A DNA stretch of 64,000 nt, taken from positions 30,789,501-30,853,500 of the forward strand of contig CP142455.1 of NCBI GenBank assembly GCA_038049695.1, in the 5' to 3' direction. Under the pieces are notes generated by a model. It ran no database searches and was not told where the DNA came from. It saw only the letters and a program-made list of their open reading frames with translations. Shown here piece after piece: positions 1-10,301 of the stretch (the stretch's first letter is position 1; each line of letters starts with the position of its first letter). A program made the translations under genes and the position numbers. This stretch comes from Cinnamomum chago. Taxonomy: Eukaryota > Streptophyta > Magnoliopsida > Laurales > Lauraceae.

Positions 1-375
1 GTCTCCAAATCTTCCACGGAATCCGAATATCGAGCCATGTCTTCCGCTTGTTCTGAGATCCTATGGCTACGTGGGTTGCTTTCTGAGCTTGGATTCTCCC
101 AGACTCAACCGACTCCTCTTCATGCTGACAACACAAGTGCCATTCGAATCACTGAAAATCATATATTTCATGAGCGAACCAAGCATATTGAAGTGGACTG
201 TCACTTCATTCGGGACGAGTATGATCGCAAAATCATTACTTTTCCCCATATTTCCACTGAGTTCCAGCTTGCTGATATCTTCACCAAGGGCCTTCCACGA
301 CCGCGGCATGAATCCCTTGTTCGCAAATTGTTGCTGGTTGATTCACCGCATCAATTTGAGGGGGGGGGGTGTTAA
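1..375 (+). pseudogene. Ty1/copia polyprotein, C-terminal RNase H end (cut by window edge)
   Basis: The frame is open from base 1 and encodes the last 124 residues of a copia Pol polyprotein. The RNase H C-terminal signature is clear: SKSSTESEYRAMS, LRGLLSELGF, HADNTSAIRI, RTKHIEVDCHFIRDE and ADIFTKGLPRPRH. In the family this domain degrades the RNA strand of the cDNA hybrid during retrotransposition. The reading frame runs through a G-rich polypurine tract (358-369) and stops with TAA at 373-375, five bases inside the LTR, as copia ORFs can do. The same domain of the element at 2125-5445 is closely related, so both belong to one lineage. The visible part is undamaged; whether the upstream polyprotein is intact lies outside the window. 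Confidence 0.93.
358..369 (+). other. polypurine tract of copia element A
   Basis: A purine run (GAG followed by nine G) lies immediately before the TG that opens the LTR. It is the expected plus-strand primer site. Confidence 0.8.
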
Positions 376-641
376 AGTGTAAACTTGTATGATATTAGGC
401 CCAGCCCAAGTGTAAATAGGAGACCTAGTCATAATGTGTACAGCACGATAAATTCATTGTCTTTCCATTCTTAGAGATCTAGTTGATCTAATTAGGTTTT
501 AATTCTTTGATTTGTAGCCTAATCTTAGGCATTGTAAAGGCTATTTAAAGAACAAAAATCCAAGATGACAAGATCATCGAATGTGAGGTTTTCACAGAAC
601 TCTCTCTCTTTCGTTCTTGGCATATGCTTCTGAATGTCACA
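370..641 (+). mobile_element. 3' LTR of copia element A
   Basis: The LTR starts TGTTAAAGTG directly after the polypurine tract. It shares layout with the 297 bp LTR of the 2125-5445 element, for example 'tttgtagcct...aggcat' followed by a TATA-like stretch near 541. The right end is set at ...GTCACA (641) because coding sequence of a different copia element resumes at once. The left LTR is outside the window, so no TSD can be checked, and the right boundary is good to a few bases only. Confidence 0.7.
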
Positions 642-829
642 ATGGTTAAGATTGTTACGACGGATAATCCAGCAAACATGATGACCAAGACTATTCTAGC
701 AGTCAAGTTCAAGCATTGCTTGGACTTGATCAATGTGTTCAGTACCCGAGTGCCCTCAGGGGCAGGTGGAGACAGTGAGACGTATTCTGTGCATGGGGAT
801 CAGCTTCAATGTTCGCCAAGGTGGAGATT
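642..829 (+). pseudogene. second Ty1/copia polyprotein, RNase H C-terminal stub
   Basis: From about 642 the plus strand encodes VKIVTTDNPANMMTK and then FKHCLDLINV. This is the end of a Tnt1-type copia RNase H domain, where the family consensus has a DNPADMLTK-like motif. It is a different lineage from element A, which ends in ADIFTKGLPRPRH. The upstream coding part is missing because element A abuts it, which suggests A inserted into this element's RNase H region. The frame ends in a purine-rich stretch (AAGGTGGAGATT) that is the likely polypurine tract, followed by an LTR opening TGTTA. Confidence 0.78.
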
Positions 830-1142
830 TGTTAATTAGTATGACTCACTATTAATTAGTAAGTCTTGGCTAACCGGGCTCCTGGATTGCCCAAGCTGTA
901 CTGTGATTAGAAGTAGGCCTATCATAGTAAGTCTACTGAGATTAGAAGTAGGGTTTGGGTGTAACAGGGTTTGGGGTTGATATTATAAATAGAGACCCAG
1001 AGTCTCTATGATGTATACACAACTATTCTGATTGCATAGTGATTCTTCTGTCTTCCTCGTGGACGTAGCCAAAAGCCGAACCACGTAAATCTCGTGTTCT
1101 CTTTGCGTGATTGTTCTCTTCTCGTAGCCCTAGATCATAACA
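830..1142 (+). mobile_element. 3' LTR of copia element B
   Basis: This 313 bp LTR opens TGTTA and closes TAACA, a perfect 5 bp terminal inverted repeat. It contains a TATA box (TATAAATA, 983-990). It directly follows the RNase H stub and purine tract. The 5' half of the element is not in the window. Confidence 0.8.
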
Positions 1143-1718
1143 GTTGAACAGTGTAACAATTTTTGGTTTCAGTGAGGAGGTTTTAGGGGTAGTGTTTGAC
1201 AACCTCAATAGGGAATCTGCTATTTTGAACAACAATAAAGTTGCAGAACAGAGTTGGGCATACATTTGTACATGGATTACTTATCTTGCTTTTGTTTTTG
1301 AGACAAAGAAGTGCTTTTCTTTTTTAAAGTGTAATGCATGTCTTCTTTTCTCTTCTAGAGAAATGAATAAAAATGTGTCATCTAGGATGACACTCAGTTG
1401 AACTTGAGTTCATGTTAAATAGGTCAAAAGGAGAGAACATTTTTTGTGCTTATGGGAATGAAAGGTGGAATAGGTTACAACGGGTTGAGATGTAAACAGC
1501 AATCACTTACTCTAACTGCTCTGATTTGCACAACCATCCTTCTTTGGCAATGGGAGAAAACCCAACTTTTTACTGTTCTCTCACCTCAGAATTAGCTGGA
1601 GATCCTTTCTCCAGGTTTGTCTTGTATTTCATATGTTAACATGGTTGTTTTAAATTTCAATGGTGTCACACTATTTGCTTATCTTTTTTAACTTTTGGAT
1701 TTTCATGTGGTGATGCAG
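1143..1718 (+). other. upstream part of the TBL-1 locus, no clear exon
   Basis: This is non-repetitive sequence between the copia LTR and the first recognised TBL-1 exon. A stretch near 1540-1615 reads openly and is followed by CCAG|GTTTGT, which could be a donor. Its phase does not match the acceptor at 1717-1718, so I do not call it an exon. Confidence 0.35.
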
Positions 1719-1967
1719 TTGTTGTTGATGGTGTTCAAACTCTAGATCATGAGACTGACAATGAAGAAGACGTCAAAATCAAGGCTGTAGAAAAAGAAAC
1801 AAAAGCTGAACAAGGTGAAAGAAACACTGAAGAACGCTTAAATGAACCTAATGTAGAAACAAGAAATGATGAAGCAAAAAATTGTGGTGCTGTACCTATG
1901 GGTTTTGAGACTGCAAGGTCCTCTGAAAAGAGAGATGATGGCTTGACACCACCTTCTCTAGAGAAAG
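1719..1967 (+). pseudogene. TBL-1 exon, acidic/charged N-terminal region
   Basis: This open exon is bounded by TGATGCAG (acceptor at 1717-1718) and AAAG|GTAAAA (donor at 1968). It encodes a hydrophilic Glu/Lys-rich stretch beginning VVDGVQTLDHETDNEED. It leaves phase 1, which joins to 'GG TGT AAC' of the next exon as Gly-Cys-Asn, the expected start of the PMR5N domain. The composition fits the low-complexity linker between the membrane anchor and PMR5N in TBL proteins. No stop lies within it. Confidence 0.7.
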
Positions 1968-2119
1968 GTAAAATGTTTTCCCCTGTTTGGTTTTCGCTGT
2001 TGTTTCTTTGAAACCGTTTGATTTATTTTTCATGTATGCATGCGTGTGCATGCCTTTATCTGCAAATCAACCTCAGAGTACAAAATGGTTTGATGCTTTG
2101 GATTAGTAGTATTTTTGTT

Positions 2120-2124
2120 CATCT
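2120..2124. other. left TSD of copia C (CATCT)
   Basis: CATCT lies directly before TGTCAAATAC and is repeated at 5446-5450 directly after the right LTR. Confidence 0.9.
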
Positions 2125-2421
2125 TGTCAAATACAAGATGGCTCAGGCCCACCTGTAAAGGTCGACGCAAGTTCAGGCCCAATATGGTGGTATCCAATCT
2201 CGTTGGATTTGGTCAAATATTCACACAGCTTTCTTCCGTCTTTAATTAGATTGTAATTAGATTTGGTCAAATATTCTTTCATTAATATTAGACTGTAATT
2301 AGATTAGCTGATTTGTAGCCTTTGATAAGGCATCTGTATTCTATATAATAGGAGAGAATCTCCAATGAACAGGGACACAAAATTTACAATGCAAAATTTC
2401 TTCTGCATGTTACGAATGATA
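2125..2421 (+). mobile_element. 5' LTR of copia C
   Basis: It opens TGTCAAATAC and closes GAATGATA, so the 3' dinucleotide is TA rather than CA. The TSD and the adjoining primer-binding site fix this boundary. A TATA-like TATATAA lies near 2341. The LTR holds two copies of 'ggatttggtcaaatattc'-like sequence. Confidence 0.92.
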
Positions 2422-2434
2422 TGGTATTTGAGCC
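2422..2434 (+). other. primer-binding site of copia C
   Basis: TGGTATTTGAGCC resembles TGGTATCAGAGC, the site complementary to initiator methionine tRNA used by most plant copia elements. It has two mismatches and sits flush with the LTR end. Confidence 0.82.
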
Positions 2435-3169
2435 TCTCTTGTAAAGGCTACCAGTTGTTTGTTTTTTGAAAAACCTCAAGGATTTGATCGGAGAGAAATT
2501 CTTCTCTCTCGTGCAGCAAACAAATCAAGGATCTGTCTTCAGAAATCTGGTTCCAGGAAAGCCAAAGATCTTCAACAACATCTTGAAATCTGATCGCTGT
2601 GGACCACCTGTGATCAGCCCTACTGCTCTTGGGAGACACAATCTTGTGTTTCAGAAGCTCACAGATCAAGGATCTGTAATCTTAGCATCAACCAGATCAG
2701 TGATCTATGTTTAATGGAAGCAGACAGTCTTTTATCACGATATGATCAACAGTGGCCCACCTGCGATCATCATGGCATCTTCAGGAATTTCTACAGCAAT
2801 GGTCGACCATCTCTACTGATTATTTTGGTGATTTTTTCAACATTTTCCCGGGATCAGAGGTAGGCTTTTGGACCCCACTTGTGATTTTCCAGTTTTATCA
2901 GATCATTTTGATCACAGCCGTACAAAATCTTGGATTGTGGATGGATTTTAGTGAAACTTATATTGCTGGAAAGATGTTTTGATACTGCTTGCACCTAGTT
3001 GATCTGATTCTCCATCTAATCAAACAGTGGGACTCACGCAGGGAATCAACAGTCATTTTTAGGGTCGTCTGGACCATTTTTCTGTGATTTTTGTTCACAG
3101 ACTACTGTCTGTTGTTTCTGCACTGTTGCACATAGCTTTTGTTTTCTATTTCTCCTTGTTTGATTCTAA

Positions 3170-3534
3170 ATGGAGTAGTCTGAAGTTAAATTGATTCGAT
3201 TTGATGGGAAAAACTATCCAGCATGGGCTTTTCAATTTCAATTATATCTGGAGGCCAAGGAATTTGGGGATTTGTTTCTGGTTCTGATCCAAAGCCTACA
3301 GAGGATGATAAAAAGATTTCTACTTGGAATACAAAAGATGTAAAAATGAAAACATGGATTCTTGGGGCTGTGGAACCTCATCTGATTCTGAACCTCAAAC
3401 CCTACACGACCTCCAAAGAGATGTGGGGTTACTTGCAGACAATTTATCATCAAGATAATCCTGCACGACAATTTCAACTTGAGTGTGAAATTGCAGAATA
3501 CAGTCATCTCCTTTATGCCGATCATCTCGGATTT
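3170..3534 (+). pseudogene. copia C gag fragment
   Basis: An ATG at 3170 is followed by a stop at codon 3, then SEVKLIRFDGKNYPAW, the start of the copia Gag (UBN2-type) domain. The frame then shifts near 3260 into GSDPKPTEDDKK, VEPHLILNLKPYTT, KEMWGYLQTIYHQ and RQFQLECEIAEY. After about 3530 similarity to Gag stops and Pol sequence begins, so the Gag C-terminus with its CCHC knuckle is lost. The family protein forms the virus-like particle; this copy cannot. Confidence 0.82.
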
Positions 3535-3536
3535 CA

Positions 3537-5138
3537 GTGCCTCCAACTTGTTATGGATTTACCCACACTTCCTTGCTTGCCACCATGTCTTCTACTTCTA
3601 TTCCGAACTCATATTCTCAGGCTATGCAGCATGAATGTTGGAATACCGCTATGCAGGATGAATTGGATGTTCTTGCGCAAAATCATACATGGGATGTGGT
3701 TCCGTGTCCTTCTTTTGATAAGCCAATAGGTTGCAAGTGGATCTATTCCATCAAGCTTAACCCTGATAGGACTCTGGCCAGGTATAAGGCGCGTCTTGTT
3801 GCCCTGGGTAATCGGCAGGAATATGGTATTGATAATGAATAGACTTTTGCTCCTGTAGCAAAAATGACAACTGTTCGGACTATTCTTGCCATTGCAGCAT
3901 CCCAATCCTGGCCTTTATACCAGATGGATGTCAAGAATGCATTTCTTCATGGTGATCTTAAAGAAGATGTCTATATGCGCCTTCTTCAGGGGGTTTCATC
4001 TATCATCCCGGGTGCTGTTGCCAAACTACGGCGTTCTCTTTATGGCCTCAAACAAGCCCCCTGGGCATGGTTTGAAAAGTTCCAACATGCTCTTCGCCAC
4101 TTGGAGTTCCATCCTAGTCCATATGATCCATCCATGTTCCTTCATCATGCTTCTAAGGGGATTAGTATTCTTCTTGTTTATGTGGATGACATCATCATTA
4201 CAGGTGCCAATGCAGATATGATTCAACAACTTCAGGCCTCTCTCCATGAATCTTTTCACATGAAAGATCTTGGCCCTCTAAACTATTTTTTAGGTCTTGA
4301 AGTTCATCAATTTGAAAAAGGCATCGTACTCCACGAACATAAAAATGCTCTTGAATCAATTGAAATGGTTGGACTTCAAGATTCTGCTCCCATCGATACT
4401 CCATTAGAAGTCAATGTTAAACTTTAGCAAGACAGTGGGGATCCTCTCTCTGACCCTACCCTCTATCTTCGCCTCGTTGGCAGCTTGATCTACTTGACGA
4501 TAACTCGTCCTGATATTTCTTATGCAGTTAATTTAGTCAGTCAATTCATGACTAGTCCTAGACATCTTCATTTGGCTGCCATCCAACGTATTATTAAATA
4601 TCTAATTCGGACACCAACCCGTGGATTATTTTATCCAGCCAACAACTCCCTTACACTCAAAGCATACTCAGATGCTGATTGGCCTGGTTGTCCGTACACT
4701 CATCGCTCTACCACAGGATGGTGCATATATCTGGGTGATAGCTTGATTTCGTGGACATGTAAGAAACAAGATAAGGTCTCCAAATCTTTCACCGAAGCTA
4801 AGTATCGTGCCATGTCTGCTGCTTGTTCAGAAATTGTTTGGCTTCGAGGGTTGCTTTCAGATCTCGAATTTCCAGCTGATAGTGCCACACCACTACTCTA
4901 TGCAGACAATACTAGTGCAATTCGTATTACTGCCTATCAAGTTTTCCATAAACGCACTAAACACATAGAGATTGATTTCCATTTTATACGCGACGAATAC
5001 AAGCGTGATGTGATTAGCCTTCCTCGCATCGCTTCTGATCTTCAAAATGCCGATATCCTCACGAAGGGGCTTCCGCGACCTCGCCATCAGTTCTTGGTTA
5101 GCAAATTGATGCTTGTGGAGTCCCTGGCATCAATTTGA
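3537..5138 (+). pseudogene. copia C pol: reverse transcriptase and RNase H with two stops
   Basis: A single frame carries the copia RT (RVT_2) from WNTAMQDELDVLAQNHTW through CKWIYSIKL, YKARLVALG, MDVKNAFLHGDL, LYGLKQAP and the catalytic YVDD (4179-4190, YVDDIIITG). The connection MKDLGPLNYFLGLEV and the RNase H segment (AYSDADWPGCP, ADNTSAIRI, ADILTKGLPRPRH) follow. In-frame TAG codons at 3840-3842 and 4425-4427 break it. Integrase and protease, which lie upstream of RT in copia elements, are missing. The polymerase core itself still has its aspartates. Any movement would have needed proteins from another copy. Confidence 0.93.
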
Positions 5139-5148
5139 GGGGGGGGGG
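5137..5148 (+). other. polypurine tract of copia C
   Basis: GAG plus a nine-G run is flush with the right LTR and matches the arrangement in element A. Confidence 0.85.
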
Positions 5149-5445
5149 TGTCAAATACAAGATGGCTCAGGCCCACTTGTAAAGGTCGACTCAAGTTCAG
5201 GCCCAATATGGTGGTATCCAATCTCGTTGGATTTGGTCAAATATTCACACAGCTTTCTTCCTTGTTTAATTAGATTGTAATTAGATTTGGTCAAATATTC
5301 TTTCATTAATATTAGATTGTAATTAGATTACCTGATTTGTAGCCTTTGATAAGGCATCTGTATTCTATATAATGGGAGAGAATCTCCAATGAACAGGGAC
5401 ACAAAATTTACAATTCAAAATCTCTTTTGCATGTTACGAATGATA
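5149..5445 (+). mobile_element. 3' LTR of copia C
   Basis: This is 297 bp, the same length as the left LTR with no indel visible, followed by the TSD CATCT. Confidence 0.94.
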
Positions 5446-6362
5446 CATCTTACACCCTTGTCCTGCCCTATCTTCCTTTTGCCAATTAACTTTCAAAGAT
5501 GACTAATTTACTGCTTCTTTATGCTATTTTATCTTCAATCTTTTCCCTTCCCCTCTATTCTTTTCAGGCAGGGTAAAGGTACTGTAAAAATGAGAAGAAA
5601 GGGTAAAGCAGTCCAGACATAGCACCATATTTGTACACAAACGATAAATCTATCAAAAACAGGACACATGGCTAGTTGGTGGATCACTGGTTCCTACATA
5701 TAAAACGATTAATTTGTGGATTAGGTATCTGCTAATAATCAGCACTGGTGAATATTGTTAGCCTTCTAATCACAGGCAGTGATCACAAACCATTTGCTTG
5801 TTCTTATATTGGTTTGTTTGTAGAGTGTCTGTTTTTCTCACCTTTAATGGTAAACGAAAGGGCTGATACTTGTTGGATACTAATCTGCTGACCCTCAGTT
5901 TGTATGATGGGACCAACTGGCCTACCAACTTGCCATGTATTCCAGGTTTTGTTTTATATTAATTTAAACTGGAAGGCCCAGGGATAGGGATAGATCCCTG
6001 GCCATGTTTGTGGAATGAAGGTGCCAATACCACTCAACGATGAGTATGTTGGTGCCATGTGTTCCATTTTGACAGATCATGTTTATCTACTTCAGCGACT
6101 TGTTTGGCTTATAGTTTCTCAAGAATAAAATAGAAAAACCAGGATATTATGTTCATATATATTTGTGCAGCCATCGCCACACGTGATTGCACAAGGAGAG
6201 AATTTACGACACTGTGGAGTTGAGAATATTTAGAAAATATAAGATATATTTTGCTGTATTAGATTCAAATGTCCAGTTCCCTTATGTCCAGATGAAGCAT
6301 TTTACATCCTACTGTCGTTTATTCACAATTTGCATTGAAAGGTTTATGAATCATTCTGACAG
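5446..6362 (+). other. TBL-1 intron remainder
   Basis: This is unique-looking T-rich sequence between the copia element and the PMR5N exon. It ends in a plausible branch/polypyrimidine and acceptor context (...CATTCTGACAG). I see no coding exon or repeat in it. Confidence 0.5.
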
Positions 6363-6558
6363 GGTGTAACTATGCCAAGGGCCAATGGGTTGCAGACAGC
6401 AGATGACCATTATATTCTGGTTTTGATTGTAAGCAGTGGTTGTCAGGGCCATGGTCTTGTAGATTGACCCAACGTACAGATTTCCCCTACGAAGGCTTCC
6501 GATGGCAACCAGAAAATTGCGAGATGCCTGATTTTGATGGTTCTACGTTCTTGAAAAG
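6363..6558 (+). pseudogene. TBL-1 exon, PMR5N domain
   Basis: It is read after the acceptor GACAG at 6358-6362. Motifs in order are CNYAKGQWVADSR, a stop, [36 protein letters not shown] and [11 protein letters not shown]. The single in-frame TGA (6404-6406) sits where relatives carry a second arginine, so a C-to-T change at a CpG explains it. The 3' splice partner is GC (6559-6560) rather than GT; a GC-AG intron or a further mutation are both possible. Confidence 0.88.
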
Positions 6559-7092
6559 GCATGATTTCTTTGTTTCTTTTCCTCTTTACGTTGGTTTGAT
6601 CTCTCATTTGGATTATTGAATTCCAACTTTGTACATTGATAAATATTTGCAAAGGTGAGGAATCTTGGGGTCCTATATCAGAGCAGATATAATTTGCTGC
6701 CCTTTTATTCTTTATGCTTGGTGATCCAGCCATTGGTGTGTTGGTTCCACCATTAATGGAGAGTGTTTCAAAAAAATTAAGGTTGAAAGATTCTATTTCC
6801 CAGCTCTTTAATATGGCTTGTAAATAGACACCTGAAACTGCATGCAGATGTAAATAAAAAAGGCTGAAGAGTGTATGTATACTATCTTCCAATCTGGAAA
6901 AGTGGGATGCAGAAAACTGACCAGTTTCCTTTTGTGGAGGGTTTAAAACTTCCTCTCCCATGCTCAGGTGGATGGGCTCATTTTTGCTTCCCCCACCTCT
7001 CATTTCCCTTCTTGTTAGCTGGGCTGGCCTTAATTTATATTAGTCAGGATTTTATATCATTCTGCAGCACCAACGTGGATAATTCTTTCCAG

Positions 7093-7917
7093 GATGCAGC
7101 ACAAGACTGTGGCTCTCTTGTAGGGGATTCCTTGGGTAGGCAGCAGTTCCAGTCATTGATGTGTATGGTCACAGGTGGGAAAGACAGCCCAGAAGTGGAA
7201 GATGTTGGAAGTGAGTATGGTCTCGTCAAAGCTAGAGGTGCTAAACGACCTCATGGGTGGGTTTATCGATTCCCAACAACCAACACTACCATTCTCTATT
7301 ACTGGTCTACAAGCCTCTGTTACTTAGAGCCTCTAAACATCACTGACCCAGCTACTGATTATGCAATGCACCTGGATCGTCCTCCGGCCTTCTTGCAGCG
7401 CTATCTCCACAGATTCAATCACTGACCCAGCTACTGATTATGCAATGCACCTGGATCGTCCTCCGGCCTTCTTGCAGCACTATCTCCACAGATTCAATGT
7501 TTTGGTTCTCAATACGGGGCACCATTGGAACAGAGGCTTAATGCGAATCGGTGGGTGATGTATGTAGGTGGTGAGCCCATCAGGGACAGAAAGCTTTCTC
7601 AGATAGGAAATGCCAAAAACTTGGCCGTTTATAGTGTTATCAAGTGGTTAGATTCACAGCTTCCACACCACCCACAGCTCAAGGCCTTTTTCAGGACCAT
7701 ATCACCCAGGCATTTTTCAAATGGGGATTGGAACACTGGAGGGTGCGATAACACCACTCCACAAGATGAATCTGATGATTAAGTTGTGGCAGGTGCTGTC
7801 AAGGGCACTGGGGTTAGGCTTTTGGACATAATTGCCCTTTCACAGCTGAGGGAAGAGGGACACATATCCCGGTATATTCCAGACACATGGAATGAAATCC
7901 TTTATGCACAACTGTAG
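7093..7917 (+). pseudogene. TBL-1 last exon, GDSL to C-terminus (frameshifted)
   Basis: It begins after CCAG (7091-7092) with MQHKTVAL. Indels then split the frame. The GDSL block and the [25 protein letters not shown] and [14 protein letters not shown] blocks are all recognisable. A 79 bp tandem duplication then repeats the [14 protein letters not shown] segment out of phase. A later frame carries [25 protein letters not shown] and GDWNTGG, and another carries [22 protein letters not shown] and [12 protein letters not shown] plus the stop. The block between ISRY and IPDTW, which holds the catalytic DxxH in the family (DCLHW in the second copy), is deleted. Confidence 0.9.
7339..7496 (+). repeat. 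79 bp tandem duplication inside TBL-1
   Basis: Positions 7339-7417 and 7418-7496 are almost identical; I see one base difference (cagcg/cagca). The unit is not a multiple of three, so it shifts the frame. The near identity means it is recent relative to the other lesions. Confidence 0.92.
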
Positions 7918-9205
7918 GTCGCAGACTGAGTGAATCCCATTGACTCTAACCCCTGCGAGTTACTCGACCACACCCTGTGCACTAGCTGACATGAGGCTTT
8001 CCATTTCAGGAAAAAGATTATTTATCTTGTCGGAGATATCACACCATCCAAACTAACTCCCCCATCCTTAGGACCTTGCATAATAACCTATTCAACAATC
8101 GTACTGATAAAAATGGAATGGCACTGCCACCTTATGGATGTTACCGGGTAAGAAGCGCTATCAGTGTACCAACTCAAGATTCCACAAAGAGGGGGTGTAA
8201 AGAGCATTTCGTCCATTTTGATTTGAAAAGTGAACTACAGATTGGTTGAGCATAGATGTGTGGGCTGCCTACTTACCATTTGTGGATGCCAAGTTCTGGT
8301 TATTCATGTGGCTCATCCAAATGTGAAGAGATGAACATATGGTGCAGACTATCATCCATGTACTGATTTTAGCCTCAGAAATTTAAGAAAACAGTTTAGC
8401 ACGATGCCATTGTAAGCAATTTTTCATTTGCCATTTTTTACTTCTATGGAACAAGCTACATAGAGTACTTATTGCATGTGATTTTAGCCAATGGTCTGTG
8501 CAACCGAATGCGAAATTCTTTTGGGTTTGTTTTAATATTTTTTGATAGACACAATATTGCAACCAATGCATTTGTATCCTTAAAAACTAGAAAGGGAGTT
8601 GATCCATTCTCTTTCTACTTCTTGGCGGTATGAATATTAGAGACGCAAATAAAGCCCTGTTTGGTTCCTTGGAACTTGGCTGTTTAGCGTTCTCTCTACC
8701 TGTAAATCTAATTACTTGTATCTATGTGTACTTGTAATTGGTTATGGCATAGAACAAAATAGTTGTCACTCGAGGAAATTCAGATTATTCAAATGCATGT
8801 GACACCCTCGTTTTGATTTGAACCCAGTTGTTGCACTCAGTTTAGGAAGATCCATATAGGCCCTTAGTGGGATTGTTCCTTTTCCTTATTTTCTGCTCCA
8901 AGAAGCATTGGTAATGATTTGGAGCTGCAAAAGATTTAAAAACAATATCTCACCCATGGTGATTTTTTATTTGCCATAGTCAAGTAGCCAACCTGCCTAT
9001 TCTAGCTGCTGGCAACTCAGATTTAGTAGTACTAGTAGTAGTGTGTTTTATTTTTACCTCTCTTGGGGTTTGGGGTGGGTATAGATTTCCCAATTTTGAC
9101 ATGAGTGGAGTTTGACAGTTTTGGGCTTCAGATGCGTTTGTCCTCCCTTTTATGACTATTTTGCATTTTTTTTTTAATGGATGACAATATAACATATAGC
9201 ATATG
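7918..9205 (+). repeat. TBL-1 3' flank, paralogous to 46379-46967 plus 49883-50752
   Basis: After the TBL stop the sequence matches the flank of the second TBL copy for about 1.3 kb. Shared stretches include 'gacatgaggctttccat', 'gtttaggaagatccatat' and 'ggggtttggggtgggtat'. No gene is visible. The match stops at AGCATA (9200-9205), which is where a Helitron-like end starts in the other copy. Confidence 0.88.
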
Positions 9206-9206
9206 A

Positions 9207-10039
9207 TTGCTAAAGTATGAGTGGAAGATGGAGGGTTAAACTCTTCCTAACATGCAAGGGAACATATATAATTTTATATTTTAAAATAATAAATAATAAC
9301 AAGTGAATTAATTTCGATGTTCATGTGTTTGAATTGGCTTTAGGGACTGTTTGAGTGCATTAGAATACATATGAATTGAATACATAGATTTCATGTCATA
9401 AGTGGTTAAAAATGAAGATCAAGGGTGAATGTCCAAAAAAAAGTAAGGATTAAATAACCTTTCTTTTCATGGAAATAGAATCAAGGGAGGATGAGAAATG
9501 AATACACAATTATCACCCTAGTAATTCAATACATAGAAAAGCAAATGGCATATATATATTTCCACTTTATATCCTTCACCCCTCACCTCTTTAATAATTC
9601 CGTTGATAGAATTCATTTCACATTGAATTTCTCTTTGTTATTCCTATTATACTTTATTAAGCTAAGAGGTTTTCAATCTAATTTTGACCTTCTCTTCTTA
9701 TTTTAACGGTCAGTTATTCCCTCCTCCCTTATCTCATGTACATGCCCACTTTTTATCCCATGCAACACTAATCATCTCATATAACTATCCATTTCTCACT
9801 ACCCATGTCTCTTGTAACTTCCCCATTTTTCCTTTTTAGTTTCTGCAAAAGTTCCTTTCTACCCACATCTCTTATTCCCATTTCTACATATTTTTCTGTT
9901 TCTTTACTTCATTTCTCCTATTTTCTTTCTATTCTACCTCCCTTAATTGTAGGTACGGTCATAGATATTCTTCTTTTATTTTCTTTCAAAAAATTTACTA
10001 TTGTGCAATTGTATTTGGTTTGAATTGTATGGATAGACT
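9207..10039 (+). other. T-rich sequence ending in a Helitron-like tail
   Basis: This stretch is AT-rich with no supported gene; the short ORFs are low-complexity Phe/Leu/Ser readings of T-rich DNA. It ends at a hairpin plus CTAG (next entry), so part of it may be a Helitron body. No 5' end was identified. Confidence 0.3.
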
Positions 10040-10067
10040 CGTGCTCAACACGGGTTCTCTGTGCTAG
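10040..10067 (+). mobile_element. candidate Helitron 3' terminus
   Basis: A hairpin (CGTG, loop CTCAA, CACG at 10040-10052) is followed 11 bases later by CTAG and then T. Plant Helitrons end in CTRR preceded by a short GC hairpin and insert between A and T. It is only a tail match, and the partner 5' end is not identified. Confidence 0.45.
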
Positions 10068-10301
10068 TGTATCTTATGCAGAGAAACAGGCCCTCGAGTG
10101 TTTCAAATGTAAATTGAAGTGAAAATGAAATTCCAAAACCTTTAAGTTTCACTAAACCTATGAAGAATTGGTTATTATCATGGCCAAAACTTTTACACAT
10201 CGAGCAATATTGTGAGATTTAATTGCTCATTAAGGTGGCCTCGCACAATTACATATGGGCTCCACTACAATTAACATTATACTATTTTATATTTAGAGAA
10301 G

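Larger units (their letters stand above)
2125..5445 (+). mobile_element. Ty1/copia element C, complete ends, internally deleted
   Basis: Direct 297 bp LTRs (2125-2421 and 5149-5445) are flanked by the 5 bp TSD CATCT (2120-2124 and 5446-5450). A primer-binding site resembling the initiator-Met tRNA complement follows the left LTR and a polypurine tract precedes the right one. At 3.3 kb it is well short of the roughly 5 kb usual for copia. The gag 3' part, zinc knuckle, protease and integrase are absent and the remaining frame has stops. It sits in an intron of the TBL-1 pseudogene. My hand count gives about 10 LTR differences in 297 bp (about 3.4%), a moderate insertion age. Confidence 0.96.
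1719..7917 (+). pseudogene. TRICHOME BIREFRINGENCE-LIKE O-acetyltransferase pseudogene (TBL-1)
   Basis: Family role: TBL proteins are Golgi membrane enzymes that O-acetylate cell-wall polysaccharides through a GDSL serine and a C-terminal DxxH. Three exons can be read: 1719-1967 (acidic variable region), 6363-6558 (PMR5N domain with CNYAKGQWVADSR, CKQWL and FRWQPENC) and 7093-7917 ([44 protein letters not shown] and a PDTWNEIL C-terminus). Exon phases at 1967/6363 agree. Lesions: a TGA at 6404-6406 where the family has arginine (CGA to TGA), a frameshift before GDSL, a 79 bp tandem duplication (7339/7418), a frameshift after HHWNRG, and a deletion removing the DxxH segment near the C-terminus. 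A copia element fills part of the first intron. It is closest to the TBL14-16 type by memory of motifs, and is certainly non-functional as read. Any exons upstream of 1719 were not found. Confidence 0.88.

Noticed and set aside
6443..7003. 186-codon minus-strand ORF opposite the TBL-1 exon
   Set aside because: The plus strand here carries the PMR5N exon and intron of TBL-1; the minus frame has no family features.
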